From Candidatus Rifleibacterium amylolyticum (GTDB lineage: Bacteria; Muiribacteriota; Ozemobacteria; Ozemobacterales; Ozemobacteraceae), in assembly GCA_009917695.1 (NCBI GenBank), contig JAACJG010000003.1, positions 310,001 through 374,000 on the forward strand: a stretch of 64,000 bases of DNA, given 5' to 3'. Below the pieces are notes generated by a model. The model did not search any database and was not told the origin of the DNA. It was given only the letters and a program-made list of their open reading frames with translations. This document shows, one piece after another, positions 41,987-51,034 of this stretch; the stretch's first letter is position 1; the number at the start of each line of letters is the position of its first letter. The position numbers were made by a program, and so were the translations under genes.

Positions 41987-43812
41987 AACGTATTAGTATC
42001 CTTCTCGTAGCTGTTATGGTTCTTTCAACCGTAGTAGCAAGCGCAAATCCTTTCTCTGATGTTCCGTTTTCACACTGGGCATATGATGCAGTAAACAAGC
42101 TGGCTGCCAAAGGCATCCTGCAGGGTTATCCCGATGGCACTTTCAAGGGCAAGCAGACTGTTACCCGCTATGCTCTCGCCATGGTTACCGCTAAAATGGT
42201 TGCTAACGTTGAACAGATGCTCGAGTCTGGCATCGGCACCAACCTCGTAACCAAGTCTGACCTCCAGACCCTCGAAAAACTGACTGTTGAATTCGCAGAC
42301 GAACTGGCCCTCCTGGGTGTTAAGGTTACTGCTCTCGAAGACGACATGCAGGTAGTAAAAGAAGACGTCTCCATGCTGAAGCGTGATGTAGACGGCATCA
42401 AAGACTACATGGCCAAGGGTGGCATGGAAAAGGTTAAGCTTTCAGGCGACATGCTCGTTCGCCACGTTAACCTCATTCACAGCAATGACGCTTTTAACAA
42501 TAATGCCAAGACTGAAAGCCAGCTCCGCTTCAAGTTCAAGGCCAATATCGACGAAAACATTCACGCTGTAGCTCGCTGGTATGTTTTTGAAAGAGGCCTT
42601 GATGGCAATCCGATCGGTAACCCCGCTCTTAACACTGGCGACTTCGGTATGGCCGGTATTGGCGCTACCACTGCTGCTGATGACACCATCGACCTCGCTT
42701 ACTTGCATATCAAAGATATGTTCCGCTTCGGTGGCGACTTCACCTTCGGTCGCAATTTCTACACTCATGGCCACGCTCTCCTGCTGAACGACTATGTTGA
42801 TGCTATCCGCTATTACAAGCGCTCTGGCGACGTTGACGTAGTATTCCAGGCTATCTATGACCGCCATCGTGGTAGCTACAATGATACCGCTCTTGTTGAC
42901 TTCCGCAACGTATGGAACCTCAACCTCGGCACCAAGTATCGCGATCACGACCTCTATTTGGGCGTATACATGCAGGATGAACCCCAGCTCGCTAACCGCC
43001 TGGGCGTAACTGCGTTTGCTCTTGGCAATGTGGCTGCTCGCAGCCAGAAAAGCGACTCTCGCTTCGACGTTGAATTCGGTTCAAAAGGCCCGATCGGTAA
43101 CAACGGTCACTGGGACTATGATCTTGGTTTCGCATACACCAACTACGAAATCGATATCGTTCAGAACGCCGCAGCTACTTTAATTCAGCCCGAAATGCAG
43201 AGCTGGATGGGTCATGTTGCAGTAAAATGGGACAGCAAAAAAGAATGGGCTGCCAAACTGGCCTACACTTTTGCTGACGACGAATCAATGGGCGGCATCG
43301 CTCTTGACAACGACCAGAGATATCAGGATGGAATCGAAACTCCGTATGAAGACATCAGCCGCGGCAACAACTATTTTGCCAATGGCCTGACCAACCTCGG
43401 CGTTCTCAAACTCCAGGCTGAATTCCGCCCCCGCAACACCAAGCATTACTTCAGAATCGCCGGTGACTTCATCGACGAACTTGATGACACTGTATCTAAC
43501 GACCTGGCTAAATATGTTGATACCGGTGTTGTTAATGGTGTCAGAACCAATGCAATGCCCGCCGTTCTTAGAAACACTGTTTATGACAAGTGGAATAACT
43601 TCGGTACTGATGAAGCCAACGCTGCTGTATTCACCTTCGAATATCGCTATCAGCTGGCTGAAAACACCAGAATCAGAGTCGGTTACACTGCATTTGACTT
43701 CACCGGCGACGCCTGGAAATGGGACGGCGTTGGTAAAACCAAGGCTGGTAACGGTCTCTATGGCGACTATGACTACAATATGGTCTGGACTGAAATTTTC
43801 AGCCAGTTCTAA
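41983..43812 (+). CDS. OmpM-like SLH-anchored porin 2
   Basis: A 609-residue paralogue of the porin at 39628. Residues 1-165 (signal peptide, SLH domain, coiled-coil stalk) are nearly identical, with only scattered substitutions such as A-N-P-F-S-D for E-P-F-K-D. The barrel strands are also well kept (FKFKANIDENI, RYYKRSGDVDVVFQ, WDVEF/FDVEFGSKGPI, WAAKLAYTFADDESMG). Differences concentrate in the segments between strands, which should be loops. It ends EIFSQF. The start ATG 41983 follows GGGGGA. The gene is closed by a strong terminator and is not cotranscribed with the following gene. Confidence 0.92.
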   Translation: MKRISILLVAVMVLSTVVASANPFSDVPFSHWAYDAVNKLAAKGILQGYPDGTFKGKQTVTRYALAMVTAKMVANVEQMLESGIGTNLVTKSDLQTLEKLTVEFADELALLGVKVTALEDDMQVVKEDVSMLKRDVDGIKDYMAKGGMEKVKLSGDMLVRHVNLIHSNDAFNNNAKTESQLRFKFKANIDENIHAVARWYVFERGLDGNPIGNPALNTGDFGMAGIGATTAADDTIDLAYLHIKDMFRFGGDFTFGRNFYTHGHALLLNDYVDAIRYYKRSGDVDVVFQAIYDRHRGSYNDTALVDFRNVWNLNLGTKYRDHDLYLGVYMQDEPQLANRLGVTAFALGNVAARSQKSDSRFDVEFGSKGPIGNNGHWDYDLGFAYTNYEIDIVQNAAATLIQPEMQSWMGHVAVKWDSKKEWAAKLAYTFADDESMGGIALDNDQRYQDGIETPYEDISRGNNYFANGLTNLGVLKLQAEFRPRNTKHYFRIAGDFIDELDDTVSNDLAKYVDTGVVNGVRTNAMPAVLRNTVYDKWNNFGTDEANAAVFTFEYRYQLAENTRIRVGYTAFDFTGDAWKWDGVGKTKAGNGLYGDYDYNMVWTEIFSQF

Positions 43813-43857
43813 GCTTGTAGCAACGCTGGCCTGATCTAAGGCATAGCAAACGACCTC

Positions 43858-43891
43858 AAACCCGCCGGGCATCCGCCCGGCGGGTTTTCTC
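43858..43891 (+). terminator. Strong intrinsic terminator of porin 2
   Basis: AAACCCGCCGGGC (43858-43870) and GCCCGGCGGGTTT (43875-43887), loop ATCC, followed by TCT. Stem of 13 base pairs, similar to that of porin 1. Confidence 0.93.
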
Positions 43892-44016
43892 TTATGCAGA
43901 AGTCTCGTTGTAGATATGTAAAACAATTTTTACGGTTGTGAAAGTTGACTTTGCGGCTGGCAGGCCTTATCTTGCAGAGAAGAGTTTATTTTGTACCGAT
44001 TTTGGAGGAGGAACAC

Positions 44017-44940
44017 ATGAAAGCAAAATTTCTACTGGTCGCCGTGCTTTTCGTATTCAGCACTATAGCAGCTTACAGCAACGTGCTGCTGCCGCTCGTT
44101 CCGAGCGATGCCTATCTTATCGTCAATTTTGACCTGGCCGCGATCGTATCGCAGCCAGAAATCAAGGCCGTTATCGATACCCAGATCGAAGCAAGCACCA
44201 ATGAAATGGTGAATTTCTACAAGCGCGCCGGTATCGAACCTGCCCGCGACATTAAAAACGTCATGCTGTTTCTCGATGGCAGCGAGCGCCCCTGCATTCT
44301 CGTTAACGGAACTTTCTCGGCCAAGAAGATATCTGAACTGATTCAGACCGACAAAGACCTGGCAGCCGGTTTCGAAATTACTGATATCGATGGTCTGCAG
44401 GCCGTTAAAAACAAACTTAACGCCAACGGCAACATGATTTTCATCAACGAAACCACCATGGCTTTCGGCAGCGAAGACGTGCTCAAAATAGTTTCGCAGC
44501 TCAGCAGCAACAAGGCTAAAAATATCAACACCAATAAGGCTTTCTCACACCTGATGGAACGCGTTGATACCACAGCTCGCCTCTGGGGTGCTGTCGTCAC
44601 TACGCCGAACTGGGAAAGCCGCGTGCAGATCCCTGTTGCTGGACTGCAGAACATGAAAACCGCCTTCTTCTCAGTCGATTATGACAAGGTTTTCACCATG
44701 GAATTCACCGGCCTCGTCGAAAAGAAAACCGAACTGCCCGAATTCGTCGATGCCATGATCAATCTTCTTGACGCTTTCCGTGGCTGGACTGCCTCCGTTC
44801 CCGAAATGACCGAGCTGCTTAAGGGCGCCAAGGTCGAAGACAACCAGGAAAACCTGGCCCGCATCTTCCTTAGCGTGCCGGCTGATCAGTTCAAGAACAC
44901 CATGCTCAAGCTCTCCGAAAAAGCCACCGAAAAGAAGTAA
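44017..44940 (+). CDS. Exported protein of unknown function, 307 residues
   Basis: Starts MKAKFLLVAVLFVFSTIAAY, a signal peptide with cleavage near SNVLL. A good ribosome binding site (GGAGGAGG) stands before ATG 44017, and the upstream in-frame ATG at 43945 has none. The mature part begins PLVPSDAYLIVNFDLAAIV and has a repeated alpha/beta character (RAGIEPARDIKNVMLFL, NGNMIFINETTMAFGSEDVL) like periplasmic proteins with repeated DUF-type domains, but no family can be named. It has its own terminator and is closed off from the porin by one. Confidence 0.75.
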   Translation: MKAKFLLVAVLFVFSTIAAYSNVLLPLVPSDAYLIVNFDLAAIVSQPEIKAVIDTQIEASTNEMVNFYKRAGIEPARDIKNVMLFLDGSERPCILVNGTFSAKKISELIQTDKDLAAGFEITDIDGLQAVKNKLNANGNMIFINETTMAFGSEDVLKIVSQLSSNKAKNINTNKAFSHLMERVDTTARLWGAVVTTPNWESRVQIPVAGLQNMKTAFFSVDYDKVFTMEFTGLVEKKTELPEFVDAMINLLDAFRGWTASVPEMTELLKGAKVEDNQENLARIFLSVPADQFKNTMLKLSEKATEKK

Positions 44941-44955
44941 GCGACACAACAACAG

Positions 44956-44985
44956 AGCCGGGGATGTTTAATCCCCGGCTTTGTT
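44956..44985 (+). terminator. Intrinsic terminator after the exported protein
   Basis: AGCCGGGGAT (44956-44965) and ATCCCCGGCT (44971-44980) with loop GTTTA, followed by TTGTT. A ten-base-pair stem directly after the stop codon. Confidence 0.9.
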
Positions 44986-45048
44986 AATTCAGGTTGATTT
45001 AAACATCCGCGACAAACAGTGTAATCAGCGGTTTCTGCCTTAGCCTTA

Positions 45049-46800
45049 TCAACTTTCGGCGTTCCATTTGTGGCGGAGGATCTGCAGGACGAAGATAGGA
45101 ATGCCGAGCATGCGCATGAAGCGGCGTGGCTCGAGCCATAGACGGAAAAGCCATTCGATGCCGAAACGCTGCATCCAGTAAGGGGCCCGCGGCAATGTCT
45201 GCGAGATTACGTCGAAACTGCCCCCTACACCGATTGCGACACCCCGTTTGAGACAGTTGCGCAGGCGCGCGATAAAAAACTCCTGGCGGGGCACGCCAAG
45301 CGCTACAAATATGATATCAGGATGAGCTGCGGCGATTTTTTCGAGAACGCTTTCTTCTTCGGCTGAATCGGGTGTGAAATAGCCATGTTCTATACCGCAG
45401 ATTGTTATACCATGCTCTTTTTGCAGTAGACCGGCTGCCTGCTTGGCTATGCCAGGTTTGCCGCCGAGGAAAAAGACTTTCCAGCCGGCTTTACCAGCAG
45501 TTTCGCAGATCTGTGAAACGAGAGCAACCCCAGGCACCCGACCGGGCAGGGGAGTGCCTAAGAAATCGGCGGCCCAGACAACTCCAGCTCCGTCGGGCAG
45601 CACCAGGGCTGCCCGGCGCATCGAATTGCGAAAGCGCTCGTCTTCGCCGGCCCGCACAAGTGCCAGCGAATCAGCAGTTACTATATGAAACAGCGTTGCC
45701 CCATTATTACCTGATGCGTTTGCTGGCGGAGTGTCGGGTGAAACAGAGCTGAGACGAAGATATTGTTCAATTCGAGCAATGACATCTGCTGGCAGAACAG
45801 CATCGATGGTGATACCGAGAATATCGATCTTTGCGGGAACTGGCGCGATTGGAACTGATTCCTTGCGGGCGAAGGTGCTTACAAAAACGAACAGCGAAAA
45901 TATGAACAGCAGAAATAATACAACATAAGCCGGACCCGGGGCGTCGATGATAACGAGCAGAGCCAGAAAGTTCAGACAGAGGAAGAACAGCCCGGCAAAA
46001 AGCACTGTTCTTTCGCGACGCAGTGACCATGAATAGTGTCTTTCATGGCTAATCCCCTGATGCAGGCGATTGCCAAAGTATGACGCCACAATCATAGCGC
46101 TGATCAGGGCAAATGGAAACAGAATTACCATCGAGGGCACAAAAATTCCGAAGATCAACAGACGGCCCGAGCCTTCCAGTAGAGAGATGGCAGCGAGCAG
46201 GAAGCCAGCAGCAAAAATTCCGCTGCTGCCAGTCAGCAGGCGTCTTCCACCGGTTGAATAGAAGAGCATCAACACTGAGGCGATCAAAAGCGAAAGATTT
46301 GCCAGAACCGCAGTCGGTGTGAACTGGTGCTGCGAGAAGAGGATAAACTGCGTAAGGGTGCTCGTTGTCAGCAGAATAAAAGGCATTTCATAGACCAGTG
46401 CCGCAATTTTGAGGCTGAATATTATCAGAAGTGCCCATGCGGTTGCTGATATGACAAACAGGCCACCGGTATCGGTTGCTGCAAAGAGACAGGCTATAAT
46501 TGTGAGCGCACACCATGGCAGAAGACTCAGATAAGAGAGCCTCTGACGGTCTCGCAGGAAGCCGATGAGCGACAGAAGACAGGCTGCTGCTGTCAATGCC
46601 AGAAAACTCTGCTGCGCAAATACCCCGCCTGCAAGTCCGGCGCCAAGCAATGCCCCAAGAAACGGAAATGCTCCGACATAATTGCCGCGTCCGAGCTCGA
46701 AGTTTACATGAGCCGTAAGTCGTCGCCCCAGCGCCCAGAAGAGTATGGCGCCTGCTGTGGCGGTGATGAGCGGTTCAATTTGTCCGGTGAAGTAATTCAT
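45049..46800 (-). CDS. WecG/TagA-type glycosyltransferase fused to a degenerate WecA-like membrane domain
   Basis: A 583-residue protein. The C-terminal 235 residues are WecG/TagA/CpsF: IDILGITIDAV, VTADSLALVR, LPDGAGVVWAADFLG (catalytic Asp), RVPGV, FLGGKPGIAKQAA, FVALGVPRQEFFI. These transfer ManNAc-type sugars to polyprenyl-diphosphate-GlcNAc. The first 335 residues carry about ten membrane helices and follow the WecA/MraY order (GAFPFLG, SLIGFLRDRQRLS, GSSGIFAAGF, HERHYSWSLRRE) but lack the DD pair and the H-rich loop is altered. I infer a dead or remodelled phosphoglycosyltransferase half used as a membrane anchor or substrate guide. Confidence 0.8.
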   Translation of the reverse strand: MNYFTGQIEPLITATAGAILFWALGRRLTAHVNFELGRGNYVGAFPFLGALLGAGLAGGVFAQQSFLALTAAACLLSLIGFLRDRQRLSYLSLLPWCALTIIACLFAATDTGGLFVISATAWALLIIFSLKIAALVYEMPFILLTTSTLTQFILFSQHQFTPTAVLANLSLLIASVLMLFYSTGGRRLLTGSSGIFAAGFLLAAISLLEGSGRLLIFGIFVPSMVILFPFALISAMIVASYFGNRLHQGISHERHYSWSLRRERTVLFAGLFFLCLNFLALLVIIDAPGPAYVVLFLLFIFSLFVFVSTFARKESVPIAPVPAKIDILGITIDAVLPADVIARIEQYLRLSSVSPDTPPANASGNNGATLFHIVTADSLALVRAGEDERFRNSMRRAALVLPDGAGVVWAADFLGTPLPGRVPGVALVSQICETAGKAGWKVFFLGGKPGIAKQAAGLLQKEHGITICGIEHGYFTPDSAEEESVLEKIAAAHPDIIFVALGVPRQEFFIARLRNCLKRGVAIGVGGSFDVISQTLPRAPYWMQRFGIEWLFRLWLEPRRFMRMLGIPIFVLQILRHKWNAES

Positions 46801-46882
46801 TTCCTAACTATAAGTTGCCGTCGCCAGTTTGGCAATATCAGCCAACACAAGAAAATCCGCAGGCCGCGAATAGGTCAGCATA

Positions 46883-46985
46883 AATCAAGTCATCCTGCGC
46901 GCAGTCGCAGGATCCAGAGAGGCAATGAAAACATGGATTCTGAACTTCGCTTTGCTGCGCGCAGAGCGACAGAGAGAGAAAATCG
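46883..46985. repeat. Dispersed palindromic repeat D (two adjacent hairpins)
   Basis: CATCCTGCGCGCAGTCGCAGGATCC (about 46891-46915), arms ATCCTGC/GCAGGAT, and, after GAGGCAATGAAAACAT, GGATTCTGAACTTCGC...GCGCAGAGCGACAGAG. It lies between the WecG fusion and the small membrane protein at 47041. The sequence type is the same as elements A-C. Confidence 0.5.
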
Positions 46986-47040
46986 GAGTAATCTGAGTAA
47001 TCGGCGTATCTATTATTGGAGGCAGAGTTGCTTTGTCGGG

Positions 47041-47262
47041 TCAGGTATTGCCCGAAAGTTCCCAATAGACGATGTAGTAGAGTATGGCAGCGAAATAAAT
47101 GATCTCGACGCCGATCAGCAAAGGAAAACGTTTGCGTTTGGCATCCCACCAGTCCCAGAAGAAGTTCAGACGGTCAAAAACGCCAAGCAGCACATGAACC
47201 AGCAGGTAGCAGAACGCAAAAAGCAGCGTCAGGAAAACTGGAATTGCATAATAGTAAGCCAT
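47041..47262 (-). CDS. Small membrane protein, 73 residues
   Basis: A 73-residue ORF with two hydrophobic helices, about 4-27 (YYAIPVFLTLLFAFCYLLVHVLLG) and 47-67 (FPLLIGVEIIYFAAILYYIVYW), separated by a DRLNFFWDWWDAKRKR loop. The helix-basic/acidic loop-helix arrangement and codon usage suggest a real gene, but there is no clear ribosome binding site and no family match. It is divergent from the beta-propeller gene at 47380 and lies upstream of the WecG fusion on the same strand. Confidence 0.55.
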   Translation of the reverse strand: MAYYYAIPVFLTLLFAFCYLLVHVLLGVFDRLNFFWDWWDAKRKRFPLLIGVEIIYFAAILYYIVYWELSGNT

Positions 47263-47379
47263 GCGCCAATATTACCACAGCTTTTTCCGGCAGGCAAACA
47301 GCAATTATATGCTATAATATCGAAGAATTAAGAATTGCCGGCAGCGACATTGTCGCCCGGCCCCGCAACAGGAGGGAAA

Positions 47380-48351
47380 ATGAAAATCGTCAGAATTCTG
47401 CTGATCGCCTTGTTTATAGCTTTTCCGCTTCTTTGCGAAGCTGTAGAGATTGTTTTCTGCGGCAGCGATGGCTCGCAGTTCGATCTCTATCGCGCTGACC
47501 TCAAAACCGGTGAAATAATAAGGATTACTGAAACCAAAGCTGAAGAGTCGATGCCGGCAGTTTCGCCGGATGGACAGAAGCTGGCTTTCGTTTCTGATCG
47601 CGATGGCGCCAACTCGCTTTATTTACTGTCTCTGCTCGATAACGCCAGTGCTGCTGTTAACATCAGCGCCGGCATGGGCTCTTATGCCAACCCGGCTTTT
47701 TCGCCTGATGGCAGGCGAATTGCGGTTCAATACGCTCCTGACCCCGAACTTGTCTGGGCGAGCACCTCGATTGTTTTGCTTGATCTGACGACCAGGCAGC
47801 AGCAGATAATTGTTGACAGCAGCCGATTGAAAACAAGTGAAAACACTGAAACCACAACCGTCGTTGATCGACCTGTCTGGGTTTCAGACAGTCTGCTTGT
47901 TTATGTGCTCGCCGAATACTCAGATCCCGAATCCGGGCGGATGTCGAAATCGACACTCTATATGTATGACCTTAAAAAGCAGCAGCACGTAAGAATTGCC
48001 GGTGGCGAAAGTTATTACAGTGCAGAAGGCGAAGCCATGGGATTCAAAGCGGTAATGCCTGCAGTAGTTTCAGAAAAAGACCGCAGCCGCTCGCTGCTGT
48101 TTGCCGCCGTTCGAGGCGCAACCGATCGTGCGCCGATGAAGATGGCTCTCCCGGCAGGGAACAAAGGGGTAATAGAGCTGAATGATCCTGAATTCTTCGG
48201 TCCGATGCTTTATCTTGATGGTCACTGGATATATGGCACCATGAACGAGGAAGGCGTTACCGGTATCTCCTGGCGCGCTGGCGAGGGCAAAGAACCGAAG
48301 CAGACGCTGAATTTTGCCGGGCGCATCATTTATCCAGCCATAATCCGCTGA
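47380..48351 (+). CDS. Exported beta-propeller protein of the TolB/PD40 type
   Basis: A 323-residue protein with signal peptide MKIVRILLIALFIAFPLLCEA. The mature part contains WD40-like PD40 blades such as GSQFDLYRADLKTGEIIRI, SMPAVSPDGQKLAFVSDRDGANSLYLL and YANPAFSPDGRRIAVQY. In TolB this fold forms a beta-propeller that binds Pal in the envelope. This protein lacks TolB's N-terminal domain, so it should be treated as a TolB-like propeller. A clear GGAGG lies before ATG 47380. It precedes rqcH by 22 bases. Confidence 0.82.
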   Translation: MKIVRILLIALFIAFPLLCEAVEIVFCGSDGSQFDLYRADLKTGEIIRITETKAEESMPAVSPDGQKLAFVSDRDGANSLYLLSLLDNASAAVNISAGMGSYANPAFSPDGRRIAVQYAPDPELVWASTSIVLLDLTTRQQQIIVDSSRLKTSENTETTTVVDRPVWVSDSLLVYVLAEYSDPESGRMSKSTLYMYDLKKQQHVRIAGGESYYSAEGEAMGFKAVMPAVVSEKDRSRSLLFAAVRGATDRAPMKMALPAGNKGVIELNDPEFFGPMLYLDGHWIYGTMNEEGVTGISWRAGEGKEPKQTLNFAGRIIYPAIIR

Positions 48352-48373
48352 GCAGCATTTTACAGGCGGCATA

Positions 48374-50095
48374 ATGGATTACCTTTCGCTGAAAAAGCAT
48401 GTCGGAGAGCTTACCGATATGCTGGCCGACAGGCCGCTTGTCGTGTGTGCAATCGGTTGTTCCGGGCGCAGCTTCGCGCTGCAGCTTAAACGCAAAGGTG
48501 GCGGCTGGTCGAGTCTGGTGGTCAATCTCGATAATCCCGATCAGGGCCTTCGAGTCGCCGAAACAGCGTCTGAGCTCGATAAGAATTCTTCACTGGTGCG
48601 CGCCGCAAACCGCCTGCTCACTGACAGTCGGCTGATTTCAGTCGAGCTGGCTGGCAGCGAAGCCAGTAAGCGGTTTGATCGCGTGGTTAAGCTGCATTTT
48701 GTGGCGATCGACAGCTTTTTCGGCAATCGCAACGATTACTATCTTTTGTGTGAGTTCACGGGGCGCATTGCGGATGTTTTTCTCTGTGATGCCGAATACA
48801 AGATACTCGACCGCCTTTCGCGCACCTCAAACAATATGATCGGTTCTACTTATCGGCTGCCTGAAAGCATGCCGGTAATCGACCCATGCAAAGCATCCAT
48901 TCAGGAGCTGGCAACGATTTTTGCCGCCCCGCCAGCGGAATGGAAAAACCGTATCGGCGCCCTTTCGCCAACACTGTACGCCACGCTGCTTGCACGCATA
49001 AACATTGCCGGCCGCGAACATGCCGGCGAAGAGTTTGCGCGTCTGCTCGCAGATGTCGTGGCTGACAAGCAGGCTTATGTTTATCATGCCGCCGGCAAGG
49101 TTCTGGCTATATCTGGCTATCGTCTCGACCATCTTGATAAAGCCGAGTGTCAGACTTTCTCCAGCGTCAACGATGCACTCAACTGGGCATATGAAAACAT
49201 GGTGGCGGTGAAACGGCTGAATGAGCGAAAAAAACAATGTGTCGACAAGATCGCGCGCGAAATCAGACAGAAAGAACGCCTGCTTGCCGACCAGCATGCG
49301 CTGCTTGGCAAATATTCAGACTCAGAACATTATCGCCATCATGGCGATCTTCTGATAGCCAATCTCTACCAGATAAAGCCGGGCAGTCGTTCGGTAGAGC
49401 TCGACGACTGGCAAACTGCGCAGCGCATTTGCATAGAAATTGATCCTTCACGCACTCCAGCTGCTTCGGCTCAACGTTTTTTCAACCTTTACAAGAAGGC
49501 CCAGCGTGGTATTGCTGAAGTCGAAAAGCGCATAAAGGTTCTCAGCGAAGATCTTGCCTGGCTGCGAGAGCAGCTGTGGCTGGCCGAAAACGCCGAAAAC
49601 GAGGCTGATCTGCTGATGGATCTCGAAGCTCCCGAGCTGGCTTCGCCCGGTCGTGGCAGTGGGCGAGACAAGTCCGGCGGCCGTTCTGGCAGGCGGCGCC
49701 CTGATTTTAAACCTGTTCTCGATATCGACGGCTGCCGCTATTATGCTGGCCGTAACGCACGCCAGAATGATGCTTTGACTTTCCAGATGGCGCGGCGCGG
49801 TGATTACTGGTTTCACGCTAACGATGTTCCCGGTGCACATGTGATTTTGCGCAAAGCTGAAGGCGAAATCAGCGAAACTGATCTTTACCGTGGCGCCGTG
49901 TTGGCTGCCTGGTTCAGTTTCGCCCGCGAAAGCAGCAAGGTACCGGTCGATTATGCCGACGTTGCTCACGTAAAAAGAATCCCTGGTGGCGGGCCGGGGC
50001 GGGTTTCTTATAGCCACCAGAAAACCCTGCTGGTTGATCCTGCCGCGGCAAAGCCTCTATTCGCAAATTGCAGTTCGGGCGAATCGAATGTATAA
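48374..50095 (+). CDS. rqcH: RqcH/NFACT ribosome-associated quality control protein
   Basis: A 573-residue NFACT protein. The N-terminal NFACT-N domain carries KRFDRVVKLHF, which includes the Asp-Arg pair associated with alanyl-tRNA selection in RqcH. A long coiled-coil middle (about 270-420) is followed by the NFACT-R domain with DGCRYYAGRNARQND, RGDYWFHANDVPGAHVIL. RqcH proteins tag stalled nascent chains with alanine on the 50S subunit. A Lys/Arg/Gly-rich low-complexity stretch at about 425-445 is an insert. Weak ribosome binding site. It follows the propeller gene in the same direction. Confidence 0.92.
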   Translation: MDYLSLKKHVGELTDMLADRPLVVCAIGCSGRSFALQLKRKGGGWSSLVVNLDNPDQGLRVAETASELDKNSSLVRAANRLLTDSRLISVELAGSEASKRFDRVVKLHFVAIDSFFGNRNDYYLLCEFTGRIADVFLCDAEYKILDRLSRTSNNMIGSTYRLPESMPVIDPCKASIQELATIFAAPPAEWKNRIGALSPTLYATLLARINIAGREHAGEEFARLLADVVADKQAYVYHAAGKVLAISGYRLDHLDKAECQTFSSVNDALNWAYENMVAVKRLNERKKQCVDKIAREIRQKERLLADQHALLGKYSDSEHYRHHGDLLIANLYQIKPGSRSVELDDWQTAQRICIEIDPSRTPAASAQRFFNLYKKAQRGIAEVEKRIKVLSEDLAWLREQLWLAENAENEADLLMDLEAPELASPGRGSGRDKSGGRSGRRRPDFKPVLDIDGCRYYAGRNARQNDALTFQMARRGDYWFHANDVPGAHVILRKAEGEISETDLYRGAVLAAWFSFARESSKVPVDYADVAHVKRIPGGGPGRVSYSHQKTLLVDPAAAKPLFANCSSGESNV

Positions 50096-50125
50096 TCTCG
50101 TCATAATGAGAAAATTGGGGAATAT

Positions 50126-51034
50126 ATGAAAAAAACACCGCTGCTCGCCATGGTTCTGATAGTGCTGCTTACCGCGGTTGCTCAGGCACAGACGCCGTCG
50201 GCCGAAAGCCTCATGAAGCTGATACGCGACATCAGACTGCCGCAGGATAACCTGAGTTCTCTGGCGTTCGATATGCGTATGAACCTGCCGATGCCGCTCA
50301 ACATACTCTGCCAGGTTCGCTATCATGCGCCAGACTGCTATTCTTTGCATGTCTTCGACGATCACGATCAGACCCCGGTATTGATAATCATCGATCATAA
50401 GGCGCTGATAAACGATCCGATGGCCGGCAGCCTGACGCTGATAGCTTCAGCGGGTGTCGCCTTCGATCTTGTGCCGCGCGGCGAAGAATATAACGCCCAG
50501 TTTGCCTTTAACATGCCGATTGATGGCAAGATCAACAATCGCATCGAGCTCGATTTTAAAACCATGTTTGCGCGGGTTACCGAGAATGTCAGCGTCGAAA
50601 GCGCCTCGGCTGGCGCGATTATCTTTTCTGGCACGACCAGCAAAAAAAGTCGCTGTACCGCTGTTCTCACGCCTGACGAAAAATTTGCTCTGCGCGAGGT
50701 CAATCTTTATATTGAGGACGAGCCACTTCCGATACTACAGATCAGTGATATCGGAGTCGATGCTGCATCGCAGACGGCGGCCATACTTTTCCCGATGACA
50801 GAACTTGCCGCATCGGGAGTTGAATACAGTCAGATTGAGCCACAGGGAATGGTCGATACCGCACTGGTTGCCACTTCGGTTATCAAAGCGGTGTTTGCCA
50901 GATCGGCGATACGAAATCAGCAGCTGCGTGAGAAAATCGAAGAAATGATTGGCCAGAGAGTTGACTGGGCGGCAATCGAAGCTTCTGATGCAGCGCGCTC
51001 AGAAAAACTGCGCCAGATTTTCAAGCCTCTCTGA
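50126..51034 (+). CDS. Exported protein of unknown function, 302 residues
   Basis: Signal peptide MKKTPLLAMVLIVLLTAVAQAQ, then a beta-rich mature region (LSSLAFDMRMNLPMPLNILCQVRYH, VLIIIDHKALINDP) reminiscent of LolA-like outer-membrane lipoprotein sorting folds, and a helical C-terminal half. No catalytic motif. The LolA resemblance is only in layout (N-terminal antiparallel strands after a signal peptide) and should be treated as a guess. GGGGA precedes the ATG. The 3' end overlaps the Rrf2 gene by 14 bases on the opposite strand. Confidence 0.65.
   Translation: MKKTPLLAMVLIVLLTAVAQAQTPSAESLMKLIRDIRLPQDNLSSLAFDMRMNLPMPLNILCQVRYHAPDCYSLHVFDDHDQTPVLIIIDHKALINDPMAGSLTLIASAGVAFDLVPRGEEYNAQFAFNMPIDGKINNRIELDFKTMFARVTENVSVESASAGAIIFSGTTSKKSRCTAVLTPDEKFALREVNLYIEDEPLPILQISDIGVDAASQTAAILFPMTELAASGVEYSQIEPQGMVDTALVATSVIKAVFARSAIRNQQLREKIEEMIGQRVDWAAIEASDAARSEKLRQIFKPL

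Noticed and set aside
47041-47262. Treating the small membrane ORF as a firm gene
   Set aside because: No ribosome binding site or family support, so it is kept only at moderate confidence.
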